A stretch of 64,000 bases of DNA from Bizionia sp. M204. GTDB lineage: Bacteria > Bacteroidota > Bacteroidia > Flavobacteriales > Flavobacteriaceae. Made by a program: the position numbers and the translations under genes. This document shows, piece after piece, positions 29,670-37,113 of the stretch. The stretch is taken from assembly GCF_023205095.1 (NCBI RefSeq), contig NZ_CP046242.1:1911001-1975000 (forward strand), written 5' to 3'. Position 1 is the first letter of the stretch. Every line of letters starts with the position of its first letter. The notes under the pieces were generated by a model. The model worked only from the letters and a program-made list of their open reading frames with translations. It ran no database searches and had not been told where the DNA came from.

Positions 29670-29742
29670 AGCGAGAGACCGGGTTCGAACCGGCGACATT
29701 CAGCTTGGAAGGCTGACGCTCTACCAACTGAGCTACTCTCGC
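29670..29742 (-). tRNA. tRNA-Gly (anticodon TCC)
   Basis: 73 nt. Acceptor GCGAGAG pairs with CTCTCGC, anticodon loop CTTCCAA (TCC). T-arm CCGGTTCGAACCCGG. In the tRNA cluster upstream of tuf. Confidence 0.96.
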
Positions 29743-29925
29743 ATTTCTTTGAATATTTCTCAATATCCAAAAGGTGTTTTATTATTTCAATTCTAGATTA
29801 CTTTCATAATCCTGTAAAAGCGAACTTTTACGAAATTTCAAAAAACGTGTTTTGAATTTTTTTTAGCTTTTAAACACTGCTTTACAAAAGCAAACTTTTG
29901 ATCAGCAGCTTATTTAAAAGCTTTG

Positions 29926-30007
<82 letters not shown>

Positions 30008-30048
30008 AATCACTTTAATTCAATATTTCAAAAAAAACTTTTTTTTGA

Positions 30049-30121
30049 GCCGATGGAGGGACTCGAACCCACGACCTGCTGATTACAAATCAGCTGCTCT
30101 AGCCAGCTGAGCTACATCGGC
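30049..30121 (-). tRNA. tRNA-Thr (anticodon TGT), second copy
   Basis: 73 nt, identical to the tRNA at 11765-11837. It is the first gene of the Thr-Tyr-Gly-Thr-tuf cluster. Two identical TGT copies about 18 kb apart suggest gene duplication or conversion. Confidence 0.97.
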
Positions 30122-30142
30122 TTTTTAGCATCTTTTTGGAGC

Positions 30143-30169
30143 TAAAAAAAAGCCCGCTATTTCTAACGG
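30143..30169 (-). terminator. Terminator after hpf
   Basis: On the minus strand CCGTTA pairs with TAGCGG around a GAAA tetraloop (plus-strand arms 30154-30159 and 30164-30169) and is followed by GGGC and eight T. It lies about 55 nt after the hpf stop. Confidence 0.8.
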
Positions 30170-30173
30170 ACTG

Positions 30174-30203
30174 CAAATGTATAGAATTATTTTTTTATTC
30201 AAA
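30174..30203 (-). promoter_or_regulatory. Promoter of the tRNA-tuf cluster
   Basis: On the minus strand TTTG (30200-30203) is followed after 18 nt by TACATTTG (30174-30181), matching TTTG-N18-TAnnTTTG. It lies just upstream of tRNA-Thr and directly abuts the hpf terminator hairpin, so the start point should fall near its right arm. Confidence 0.8.
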
Positions 30204-30223
30204 ACATTTTTTCAAAAATTTTA

Positions 30224-30526
30224 TCATAAATGTGATCTTAATTTTTCTTTTCGTTTCTTTAATTGACGTTCAAGCGAGGCTACAGCCGTATCTACACCTT
30301 CTTCAAAAGTTTTACATTGTTTCTTTACTACAAAACTATCTCCTGGTACATTTACACGTGCTTCAAAGATTTTATTCGCCTTATCACTGGTGTTCTCTAC
30401 TTTCAAATAAACATCTGATTGGATAACTTTATCATAATACAAATCTAATTTGTCCATGCGCTTCTGAATAAAGTCTAACAGTTTCTGATCTGCATTAAAA
30501 TTAACGGACTGGGTGTTTACTTTCAT
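30224..30526 (-). CDS. hpf: Ribosome hibernation promoting factor (short HPF/RaiA type)
   Basis: 100 residues. The pattern MKVNTQSVNFNADQKLLDFIQKRMDKLDLYYDKVIQSDVYLKVE, then FEARVNVPGDSFVVKKQCKTFEEGVDTAVASLERQLKKRKEKL, is the S30AE fold of HPF/RaiA. Length fits the short form without the dimerisation domain. It binds the 30S decoding site and inactivates ribosomes in stationary phase. Downstream of the recombinase gene by 39 nt. Confidence 0.92.
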   Translation of the reverse strand: MKVNTQSVNFNADQKLLDFIQKRMDKLDLYYDKVIQSDVYLKVENTSDKANKIFEARVNVPGDSFVVKKQCKTFEEGVDTAVASLERQLKKRKEKLRSHL

Positions 30527-30565
30527 ACGGTTCTATTTTTAATATTAAACAAATGTGTTTTGCTG

Positions 30566-31459
30566 CTAATTTTTCTGACCTCGTGGATGCGCTTTTAAAT
30601 ACACTTTCTTTAATTCGGATATACTATTATGTGTATAAACTTGTGTAGCGGTTAAACTGGAATGACCAAGTAATTCTTTAACAGCATTTAAATCGGCACC
30701 TTGATTTAGTAAATGAGTAGCAAATGAATGCCTTAAAATATGTGGACTCTTTTTTACCTTGGTAGATGCTAAACTAAAATAATCATTTATTATGCGGTAG
30801 ACAAGTGTTTCATAAATTTTAACGCCTTTTTGTGTTAAAAAGAAATGATTTTTGTCGGTAATGTTTTCTAATGTAATTCTAGCTTTTAAATACTGTTGTA
30901 TGGTTTCCATAACAGAATCTAATAGGGGAATAATTCGTTCTTTGTTTCGTTTTCCTAAAACTTTCAAGGTTTGGTTGGATGTATCGATTTGGTTTAACTG
31001 AATCTCTACCAATTCAATCCGACGAATTCCTGTAGAGTAAAAAAGTTCAATAATTAACTTATTCCTAATACCTTCAAAGCTGGAATCAAAATTCAATTCA
31101 TCTAAAACTGATGCTATTTCAGCTTCCGAAAATGGAATTTGAATTTTCTTACTCGTTTTTAATGCTTTATGTTTTGAAAGTGGATTTCCTGTAATATCTC
31201 CCACTTTTAATTGAAATTTATAATACGAATTTAATGCTGAAATTTTTCGGTTTATAGACCGATTACTTATTTTTTGATCCACTAAACTTACAATCCAATT
31301 CCTAATTTCTGGATACTTAACAGACAACATATCCTGTGTCTGATAGGTTGCCGATAAAAAGGTAAGAAAATCATTTAAATCCTTTTCATAGGCTTTCACA
31401 GTGAGCTTGGAATAGTGTTTTTCCAAAAGTAAATAATCTATAAAAGGTTGAAATGGCAT
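30566..31459 (-). CDS. Tyrosine recombinase (XerC/XerD family)
   Basis: 297 residues, the normal length of chromosomal Xer proteins. The N-terminal SAM-like domain (FIDYLLLEKHYSKLTVKAYEKDLNDFL) is followed by a catalytic domain with R146 (STGIRRIEL), H240 and R243 (SPHILRHSFATHLL), H266 (LLGHSSLT) and nucleophile Y275 (QVYTH). It probably resolves chromosome dimers at dif. Its place between rpsU and hpf is a housekeeping one, not part of a mobile element. Whether it is XerC or XerD cannot be settled by eye. Confidence 0.92.
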   Translation of the reverse strand: MPFQPFIDYLLLEKHYSKLTVKAYEKDLNDFLTFLSATYQTQDMLSVKYPEIRNWIVSLVDQKISNRSINRKISALNSYYKFQLKVGDITGNPLSKHKALKTSKKIQIPFSEAEIASVLDELNFDSSFEGIRNKLIIELFYSTGIRRIELVEIQLNQIDTSNQTLKVLGKRNKERIIPLLDSVMETIQQYLKARITLENITDKNHFFLTQKGVKIYETLVYRIINDYFSLASTKVKKSPHILRHSFATHLLNQGADLNAVKELLGHSSLTATQVYTHNSISELKKVYLKAHPRGQKN

Positions 31460-31549
31460 GAGAGTTCGTGTATAATTTAGATTATTATTTGATCTGCTTA
31501 CTTGTAAAATTACGAAGATTAATTGGTCTTTAAATTCAAAGCAAAAAAA

Positions 31550-31571
31550 AATCCCACATTTCTGTAGGATT
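31550..31571 (-). terminator. Hairpin after rpsU
   Basis: Plus-strand arms AATCCCACA (31550-31558) and TGTAGGATT (31563-31571) pair with one G-T, loop TTTC. On the minus strand a long T-run follows. It lies between rpsU and the recombinase gene, so it may uncouple their expression. Confidence 0.8.
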
Positions 31572-31593
31572 CATTTTTTAATAGGTTGAGAGA

Positions 31594-31788
31594 TTAGATA
31601 TTCTCCTGATCTCTTAAACGCTGTATGTACTGTGCTTTCTGAATTTGAGCTCTGTGCTCTACTGAAGGCTTTGTAAACTGCTTACGCGCATTTAAAGCAC
31701 GTTTTGTTCCCGTTTTATCAAACTTTCGTTTGTAACGTTTTAGCGCTCTATCTATATTTTCTCCTTCTTTAATGGGTATAATTAACAT
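31594..31788 (-). CDS. rpsU: 30S ribosomal protein S21 (bS21)
   Basis: 64 residues: MLIIPIKEGENIDRALKRYKRKFDKTGTKRALNARKQF and a basic tail. bS21 sits near the 3' end of 16S rRNA. In Bacteroidota it takes part in covering the anti-Shine-Dalgarno (established for Flavobacterium johnsoniae). It is preceded by a strong SD and a consensus promoter, and followed by a terminator. Confidence 0.97.
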   Translation of the reverse strand: MLIIPIKEGENIDRALKRYKRKFDKTGTKRALNARKQFTKPSVEHRAQIQKAQYIQRLRDQENI

Positions 31789-31796
31789 AGTCCTTA

Positions 31797-31803
31797 ACCT
31801 CCT
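31797..31803 (-). promoter_or_regulatory. Strong Shine-Dalgarno site of rpsU
   Basis: AGGAGGT on the minus strand, 8 nt before the rpsU ATG. Such a strong SD stands out here, since the other starts examined lack one. In Flavobacteriia, ribosomes without bS21 have an exposed anti-SD, so an SD on rpsU mRNA lets bS21 deficiency raise its own synthesis. This site fits that autoregulation. Confidence 0.85.
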
Positions 31804-31825
31804 CTCTTTTAGAATTTTCAGGATG

Positions 31826-31856
31826 CAAAAATAGTAACAAATTTAAATTCTGCAAT
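31826..31856 (-). promoter_or_regulatory. Promoter of rpsU
   Basis: On the minus strand ATTG (31853-31856) is followed after 19 nt by TATTTTTG (31826-31833), a full match to the TTG-N19-TAnnTTTG consensus. The predicted 5' leader is about 30 nt and contains the SD. Confidence 0.85.
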
Positions 31857-31875
31857 GAAAAAATAAAAAAATTGT

Positions 31876-31998
31876 TTAACATTTCCTTTTACCAACAATT
31901 TTATGTTCCAGCGCAGGAACAACATCATTATCATCATCATTTTTGGAACAAGATAACACGAGTAGCGCTATCATTAAAATACTTATATAATTTTTCAT
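31876..31998 (-). pseudogene. Truncated lipocalin-like lipoprotein gene (fourth copy)
   Basis: From ATG 31998 the frame reads MKNYISILMIALLVLSCSKN, then DDDNDVVPALEHKIVGK and RKC-stop: 40 residues. The first 37 match the other lipoproteins of the cluster, then the reading departs where they continue with GKWQ. It keeps an intact signal and lipobox but lacks the domain. It is the downstream end of a tandem family, likely formed by deletion. Confidence 0.85.
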
Positions 31999-32027
31999 AA
32001 CATTTAATTGTTCAAACGCTTCGATGT
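31999..32027. repeat. 29-bp spacer repeat, copy 1
   Basis: The 29 bp between the truncated lipoprotein copy and the next gene are identical to 32436-32464. Both lie directly upstream of a lipoprotein ATG (31998 and 32435 on the minus strand), showing gene-plus-spacer duplication. Confidence 0.85.
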
Positions 32028-32435
32028 TTAATTATTATTTATTGTTCTTTTATACTTAAATGTAATAAAGGGATATAATAGCAATAACTCATCAGCATCA
32101 TTAATTTGAAACGGCAAGTCCAAATTCAATTCGCCATCACAATAAGTTAATACATAGTCGTCTGAATCTAAAACGACAGCTATTTCATAAGTTTCTCTAT
32201 TACAGTTGCTATTAGCTGGCGTACCTACAAGCGTGCCATTGGAATGAAATTGCAGAAAACCACCATTTTCAATAGGCTCCCATTCAAATGGTGGAACATC
32301 ATCGTTTTCAGCTATCAGCTGCCATTTTCCTACTATTTTGTGTTCTGCTTCTGGAATAGCATCATTAGTATCGTCATTTTTGGAACAAGATAACACGAGT
32401 AGCGCTATCATTAAAATACTTATATAATTTTTCAT
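32028..32435 (-). CDS. Lipocalin-like lipoprotein, copy 3
   Basis: 135 residues. Lipobox ALLVLSCSKN gives a lipid-modified Cys17, followed by an acidic linker. The domain begins HKIVGKWQLIAENDDVPPFEWEPIENGGFLQFHSNGTL, resembling Bacteroidota lipocalin-like or DUF4923-type domains (GKW at the first strand, FxxNGT at the second). Two further Cys pairs (NSNCNRETYE, LTYCDGEL) may form a disulfide. Near-identical to copy 2 in the first 60 residues but diverged later. Ligand unknown. Confidence 0.8.
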   Translation of the reverse strand: MKNYISILMIALLVLSCSKNDDTNDAIPEAEHKIVGKWQLIAENDDVPPFEWEPIENGGFLQFHSNGTLVGTPANSNCNRETYEIAVVLDSDDYVLTYCDGELNLDLPFQINDADELLLLYPFITFKYKRTINNN

Positions 32436-32464
32436 AACATTTAATTGTTCAAACGCTTCGATGT
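32436..32464. repeat. 29-bp spacer repeat, copy 2
   Basis: Identical to 31999-32027, including the GTTCAAACG core. See copy 1. Confidence 0.85.
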
Positions 32465-32875
32465 TTAATTATTATTTATTGTTCTTTTATACTTAAATGT
32501 AATTAAGGGATAGATAAGCAATAGCTTATCAGCATCATTTATTTGAAATGGTATCGTTGAGTTTAATTCGTCATCACAATAGCTCAATAATTGATCGTAA
32601 ATATTTTTAATAATTACTATTTCATAAGTTTTAATACTGCAACTACTATCATCTGGAGTTACCATGAGGGTACCATTGGAAAAAAATTGCAAAAAACCGC
32701 CATTTTCAATAGACTCCCATTCAAATGGTGGGACATCATCGTTTTCAGCTATCAGCTGCCATTTACCTACAATTTTATGATCTATTACTGGAGCAGCAGC
32801 ATCATTATCGTCATCACTTTTAGAACAAGATAACACGACTAGCGCTATCATTAACATACTGATATACTTTTTCAT
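32465..32875 (-). CDS. Lipocalin-like lipoprotein, copy 2
   Basis: 136 residues with lipobox ALVVLSCSKS. It shares GKWQLIAENDDVPPFEWESI with copy 3 but differs in the middle (SSCSIKTYEIVIIKNIYDQLLSYCDDELN) while keeping the two Cys positions and the end ITFKYKRTINNN. It starts 6 nt before the decayed metallopeptidase tail, mirroring how copy 1 follows the intact metallopeptidase. Confidence 0.8.
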   Translation of the reverse strand: MKKYISMLMIALVVLSCSKSDDDNDAAAPVIDHKIVGKWQLIAENDDVPPFEWESIENGGFLQFFSNGTLMVTPDDSSCSIKTYEIVIIKNIYDQLLSYCDDELNSTIPFQINDADKLLLIYPLITFKYKRTINNN

Positions 32876-32881
32876 AACCTT

Positions 32882-33062
32882 TTATTTTATAATTAAACTT
32901 CTTTTTTCTTCGTTACCTAGTGCATCTACCACACGAATAATATACAGGCCAGATTTCAATTTTTCAGTTTTTAATGTCAGCTTTCCAGATGCACTCTTTT
33001 CATGAAATAGAAGCACGCCATAAATGTCATGCACACCAAAGGAATATGGTATTTGACAAATA
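32882..33062 (-). pseudogene. Decayed 3' end of a duplicated T9SS metallopeptidase gene
   Basis: On the minus strand it encodes PYSFGVHDIYGVLLFHEKSA, SGKLTLKTEKLKSGLYIIRV and VDALGNEEKRSLIIK then stop, close to the T9SS C-terminal tail of the gene at 33718-35382. Homology ends near 33060, and the catalytic and middle parts are absent. It is the remnant of the second metallopeptidase copy after an internal deletion. Confidence 0.85.
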
Positions 33063-33303
33063 GTACCTTAATGTTAAAAGTTTCTTAAATATAGGAAATA
33101 GATTACAGCAAAGCAATTAATGAAATGGTATTTCGACCAAGTGTTAATATGTATATATGTTAAAAATTTAAAATAGCTATGCATGTTTAACTAAAATAAA
33201 AAAAACAGAAACAACTTAAAGTTAAGCTATTTCTGTTTTATAGAATATGGATACCATAAATGCTAATCTTTAAACACAGCGTAACGCCTGGTTAAATCTT
33301 GAA
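33063..33303 (-). repeat. Duplicated intergenic region plus C-terminal remnant of the CarboxypepD_reg gene
   Basis: This stretch repeats 35463-35705 with scattered substitutions. It contains a second copy of the terminator (33202-33239) and, at 33263-33303, the last codons and TAG stop of the 475-residue gene with frameshifts. The left neighbour of the repeat in each copy is a metallopeptidase gene or its remnant. It ends exactly at the stop codon of lipoprotein copy 1, marking the duplication joint. Confidence 0.85.
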
Positions 33304-33711
33304 TTAGTTCTCGCTTGTAACTCTAGTAAATTTTCTATGTTCCAATGCGTACTTTATTATTAATTCATCCATAGCGTTTATTTCAAAAATGAGCGTTTTT
33401 GTCAATACGCCATCACAATAATAATTTATTTCATCATCTTGCCCGTCAGTTTCATTTACCTGATATGTTAATGAAGTACATTCATTAGGATCTGATAATG
33501 GCCCTATTTCTCCTGTTGCGTAAAACTCAACAATCTCTCCATTTTCGACTTGCTCCCATTCCAAAGGTGCTACATCGTCCATAAACGCTATATTCTGCCA
33601 CTTTCCTACTATTTTGTGTTCTGCGTCTGGAATAACATCATTAGTATCGTCATTTTTGGAACAAGATAACACGAGTAGCGCTATCATTAAAATACTTATA
33701 TAATTTTTCAT
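33304..33711 (-). CDS. Lipocalin-like lipoprotein, copy 1
   Basis: 135 residues with the same signal (MKNYISILMIALLVLSCSKN) and GKWQ start. Its domain is more diverged than copies 2 and 3 (NIAFMDDVAPLEWEQVENGEIVEFYATGEIGPL) and the C-terminus differs (ALEHRKFTRVTSEN). It begins 6 nt after the metallopeptidase stop, so the two are co-transcribed. Its stop codon overlaps the joint of the segmental duplication. Confidence 0.8.
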   Translation of the reverse strand: MKNYISILMIALLVLSCSKNDDTNDVIPDAEHKIVGKWQNIAFMDDVAPLEWEQVENGEIVEFYATGEIGPLSDPNECTSLTYQVNETDGQDDEINYYCDGVLTKTLIFEINAMDELIIKYALEHRKFTRVTSEN

Positions 33712-33717
33712 AACCTT

Positions 33718-35382
33718 TTATTTTATAATTAAACTTCTTTTTTGTTCGTTACCTCGTGCATCTACCAAATGAATAAAATACAAACCTGATTTCAATTTTT
33801 CAGTTTTTAATGTCAGCTTTTCAGATGCACTCTTTTCTTGAAATAGAAGCACGCCATAAATGTCATGCACACCAACGGTATAAGGCGTGCTTGCCATTTT
33901 ATTATTATCGCATGGTAAATCTGGATAGTGCATTTTTAAAGTAACATTCCCTGCTTTGGACGGATTGGGATATAAGCTGATTTTGGAAGCGCAAGGATCT
34001 GAAATATCAGGATTGTATACATTAATTTCTTTATCGAGGTAATTATCAACACCACATTCGTTTATGACTTTACAACGCAACCTATACGTACCTGAACAAC
34101 TACCGTGGTTAATAGTAATATAAGAACCTGATGTGAAGGGATTGCCCGACGCTCCAGTTATAGAAGGCAAACTACCACCATTACTACAATCTAAATTAGT
34201 GGTTACTAGTGTCCATTGGTATGTAAGCCCCAACTGTGGTGGCTGCTGTACAGTAAACCCGTCAAAACTATTAAAGGTGACGTTGTCGGCACCACCTTGA
34301 ATAATATGTTGGGTTAACAATGGCTTTTTAGTCAACATTACATTATGTGTGATAATCGCACCATTTACATTAGCCGTTATTGTACCCGTACCAATTTCAT
34401 TGGGCAGTGCAGTAACTGTAACTGAAGATGAATTTTGACTAACAATATTTAAATTTGATGTAACAAACCAATTCGAAACAGAGGTGCTACTGTTTAATAA
34501 ATATGTATTTGGTGTAGACCCACAAATGAATTCTTCCCCAACAATTTCTGGTACGATGCACGACGTACTTAAAATATTCTGAAGTACTGATGTGGAATCA
34601 ATAAAATAATGCATTCTATTAACTTGACCTTGACTAAAGTTGTCCATGCATTCGGGTCTGGAGTAAGACATAATATTATGAGTATCGGGATCATACATGT
34701 AACCTTGATACATTTCATTGAAGAAATAATTACAATTTGAATCTACTTTATATTCATATGGAGAATTAGCGGGAGCAAGCAAATATGGATCAGCAGGTGT
34801 ATCACATAATAAATCGCCTGCCGTATTGCAATTTGAATTCAAGCCGCCTCGTGGTATTTTTTCCTGATTGTTTCCTCCAGTTCCCATACCTCTATGCGTG
34901 TGGTATAAACTAAAACAATGACCAATTTCATGACTCGAAATACTGCTTTCGGCGTCCACTGCCTTCACAATAAATTCTGTGGGAGACATACTAACGCCTC
35001 TGTAAGGTGCTGCATTAACAATATAAAAATTAAACGCAGTGGTTGAATGGTTTAGAAGCAATAAATCCTGATCTTCTGTACCGCTTAAATCATAATAAAC
35101 ATCATCATTAATATAATCAAACCCTACGCTGTTAAAAAAAATATTATGAGCATTGTAATCGCCATTAAGCCTATTAAGGATATTAGGTATATTACTTGGA
35201 TTAAAACCGCCTGTTTCATCGCTTTGACGAACAATATGAAATTTAATATTAAGACATACGGGAGCATTATTAATTCTTTTTTGATAATTTAAAGGAATTT
35301 GAACCGCATTAACAACATCTGGTGTTCCACACCAACTTTGTGCCGAGCTCAAATTTGGTACACAGAACATGACTAAAAGCAA
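33718..35382 (-). CDS. Secreted M43-like zinc metallopeptidase with T9SS sorting domain, possibly phase-variable
   Basis: 554 residues as read from TTG 35382. After a short hydrophobic signal (LLVMFCVPNLSSAQ) comes a metzincin-like domain: zinc motif HEIGHCFSLYH (151-161; H151, E152, H155, H161) and a Met-turn HNIMSYS, as in M43 pappalysin-type enzymes. Ig-like segments follow, then a T9SS tail (ISLYPNPSKAGNVTLKM, SGLYFIHLVDARGNEQKRSLIIK). The third residue after the second zinc His is Ser158 instead of the usual Gly. No in-frame ATG gives a full signal peptide: the ATG at 35456 is out of frame because of a 5x7-bp repeat between them. Confidence 0.85.
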   Translation of the reverse strand: MLLVMFCVPNLSSAQSWCGTPDVVNAVQIPLNYQKRINNAPVCLNIKFHIVRQSDETGGFNPSNIPNILNRLNGDYNAHNIFFNSVGFDYINDDVYYDLSGTEDQDLLLLNHSTTAFNFYIVNAAPYRGVSMSPTEFIVKAVDAESSISSHEIGHCFSLYHTHRGMGTGGNNQEKIPRGGLNSNCNTAGDLLCDTPADPYLLAPANSPYEYKVDSNCNYFFNEMYQGYMYDPDTHNIMSYSRPECMDNFSQGQVNRMHYFIDSTSVLQNILSTSCIVPEIVGEEFICGSTPNTYLLNSSTSVSNWFVTSNLNIVSQNSSSVTVTALPNEIGTGTITANVNGAIITHNVMLTKKPLLTQHIIQGGADNVTFNSFDGFTVQQPPQLGLTYQWTLVTTNLDCSNGGSLPSITGASGNPFTSGSYITINHGSCSGTYRLRCKVINECGVDNYLDKEINVYNPDISDPCASKISLYPNPSKAGNVTLKMHYPDLPCDNNKMASTPYTVGVHDIYGVLLFQEKSASEKLTLKTEKLKSGLYFIHLVDARGNEQKRSLIIK

Positions 35383-35400
35383 TAATAAGCCAAAATTATT

Positions 35401-35437
35401 GGCGTTTGGCGTTTGGCGTTTGGCGTTTGGCGTTTGG
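35401..35437. repeat. Heptanucleotide simple-sequence repeat (5 units)
   Basis: GGCGTTT is repeated five times (35401-35435) plus GG, read as AAACGCC on the minus strand. It lies between an ATG at 35456 and the signal-peptide hydrophobic core of the metallopeptidase. From that ATG, 18 nt plus 7 nt per repeat must be a multiple of 3 to stay in frame, so only 3, 6, 9... units join the frames. With five units the ATG frame stops after about 28 codons. Confidence 0.95.
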
Positions 35438-35598
35438 TAAGTAAAGTTGCTGTCATAAAACGTGATTTTATGTTAAAGGCTTCCTAAATATAGAGTATAA
35501 ATTACAGTAAACCAAGGAATAAAGTGAAATTTAGACCATCTGCACAATGTATATTTGTTAAAAATTTAAAATAGCTATGCATGTTTAACTAAAATAAA

Positions 35599-35636
35599 AA
35601 AACAGAAACAACTTAAGGTTAAGCTATTTCTGTTTT
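35599..35636 (-). terminator. Terminator of the CarboxypepD_reg gene
   Basis: AAAACAGAAA (35599-35608) pairs with TTTCTGTTTT (35627-35636), with an inner CTTAA/TTAAG pairing. On the minus strand a T-run follows. It sits just downstream of the stop at 35660 and is duplicated at 33202-33239. Confidence 0.8.
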
Positions 35637-35659
35637 CTAGAATATGGATACTCTAAATG

Positions 35660-37087
35660 CTAATCTTTAAACAACGCGTAACGCTTGGTTAAATCTTGAA
35701 TGAGTTTTTCTTCTTCTTTACTCTCTAATAAAGTATTGTAATTTTTCCAAAAGTCTTTATCATAAGGTTTCGGCGAAAACAAATCTGAATCCCATGGTTT
35801 GGCTAATGCTTCCTTTACTTGCGCATCATCTGTAATAATTTCTGTGAACAAAATTTCTTGAACGGTATAGTAATAACGTTCGTCTTTATTAATGGCCGAT
35901 TCGTCAATTTCCGTTTTAGGATCATCTATTGCAACACCTACATTTACCAGTTTTGGTGTTTCATAATACACATAATTCAAGTACATTTTATCTTGATACT
36001 CTTTATAACTCAACACCAATTTATGAGTGATATCTGTATCATATAATGTTTTACTTCTGCTGCGTTGTGCTTTGGAAGCGGCAACCAATTCATATTCAAT
36101 TTTTTTTATGGCATATGTATCCCAATAAATATAAATCCATCCTTTTGGATGATAACCATCATTGAAAATTCCTGGTGTTTCCAAATTCACATATTCAAAA
36201 CTTTCTGAAATTTGAATTTTATAAATCTTCCGGTCATTTTCAACTAGAACCGTATCCAAATTAAATTGGTGTTTGCTCATGATATCCTCGCCAAACAACG
36301 CACGTGAATTTCCCGCATTACGAACCATGTTTAATTTTCCTTGAAATAAGGTTTCTAATCCGTTGGTACGATTATCATTCCATTTAATAGCCTTTACTAA
36401 GGAACTGGTTCTAATGGTATCACGCCTTAAATTATTTTTTGAAAACCTGATATTCTTGGATTTATTTTTTAAATAAGATGTGTATGCTAATAAACTATCT
36501 ACATCACGTAAATCATAACTTTTACGAACCTGATCCACATTAATTTTAAGATTTTCTGCCGTATTGGATGCGTAATTGGAATCGTGCAAAGTAATAGCAC
36601 TTTCAATAAGCCATTTAAATTCCTTTTTATTGCGCTCTTTATGACGCATAAATCCTTTTTGTAAATAAGACGAATCCGGCAAGTTTTCTGGCAACTCTTC
36701 AATAGCACGCATGACGATATCCTTACCCGTTTTTGGTCTAGTTTCTGCTATTAATAATACCTCGTCTAGAGATGCTACATCTTCATCTAAATAAATTTCA
36801 AAAGAGGCATCAAATTCATCAACCGGGATTTTATAACTTTTAAATCCAATTGAGGATACAATTAACGTATCTTTTTTATACTTGTTTGGTACGGTTAATA
36901 AGAATTTACCATCCGCGTTTGAAACGGTTCCGATAGTTGTATTTTTAACATAAATACTCGCACTTTCTATAGGTTGAAACGTGCTCCCTTCTAGAACCGT
37001 ATTTGTTAATTCGGTTTGAGCTGAAGCACATGTTCCAATAACAAGTAGCAGGATACTTAAAAAAGAGGTTTTAAAACGATTTGTCAT
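35660..37087 (-). CDS. Secreted CarboxypepD_reg-like domain protein (475 aa)
   Basis: Signal peptide MTNRFKTSFLSILLLVIGTCASAQ. Residues about 27-105 form a carboxypeptidase-regulatory-like domain (LEGSTFQPIESASIYVKNTTIGTVSNADGKFLLTVP, LIVSSIGFKSYKIPV, DEVLLIAE). The large remaining part (110-475) is not recognised by me and has many charged residues; no barrel or T9SS tail is evident. Downstream of the 89-bp repeat array and upstream of the metallopeptidase. A copy of its last codons survives at 33263-33303. Confidence 0.75.
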   Translation of the reverse strand: MTNRFKTSFLSILLLVIGTCASAQTELTNTVLEGSTFQPIESASIYVKNTTIGTVSNADGKFLLTVPNKYKKDTLIVSSIGFKSYKIPVDEFDASFEIYLDEDVASLDEVLLIAETRPKTGKDIVMRAIEELPENLPDSSYLQKGFMRHKERNKKEFKWLIESAITLHDSNYASNTAENLKINVDQVRKSYDLRDVDSLLAYTSYLKNKSKNIRFSKNNLRRDTIRTSSLVKAIKWNDNRTNGLETLFQGKLNMVRNAGNSRALFGEDIMSKHQFNLDTVLVENDRKIYKIQISESFEYVNLETPGIFNDGYHPKGWIYIYWDTYAIKKIEYELVAASKAQRSRSKTLYDTDITHKLVLSYKEYQDKMYLNYVYYETPKLVNVGVAIDDPKTEIDESAINKDERYYYTVQEILFTEIITDDAQVKEALAKPWDSDLFSPKPYDKDFWKNYNTLLESKEEEKLIQDLTKRYALFKD

Positions 37088-37113
37088 TTAAAGTTTATTT
37101 ACTTGGTTGCTGG

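Noticed and set aside
30566-31459. Phage or integrative-element integrase
   Set aside because: The tyrosine recombinase has Xer length and sits between rpsU and hpf with no att repeats or cargo; a housekeeping Xer role fits better, despite tRNA genes nearby.
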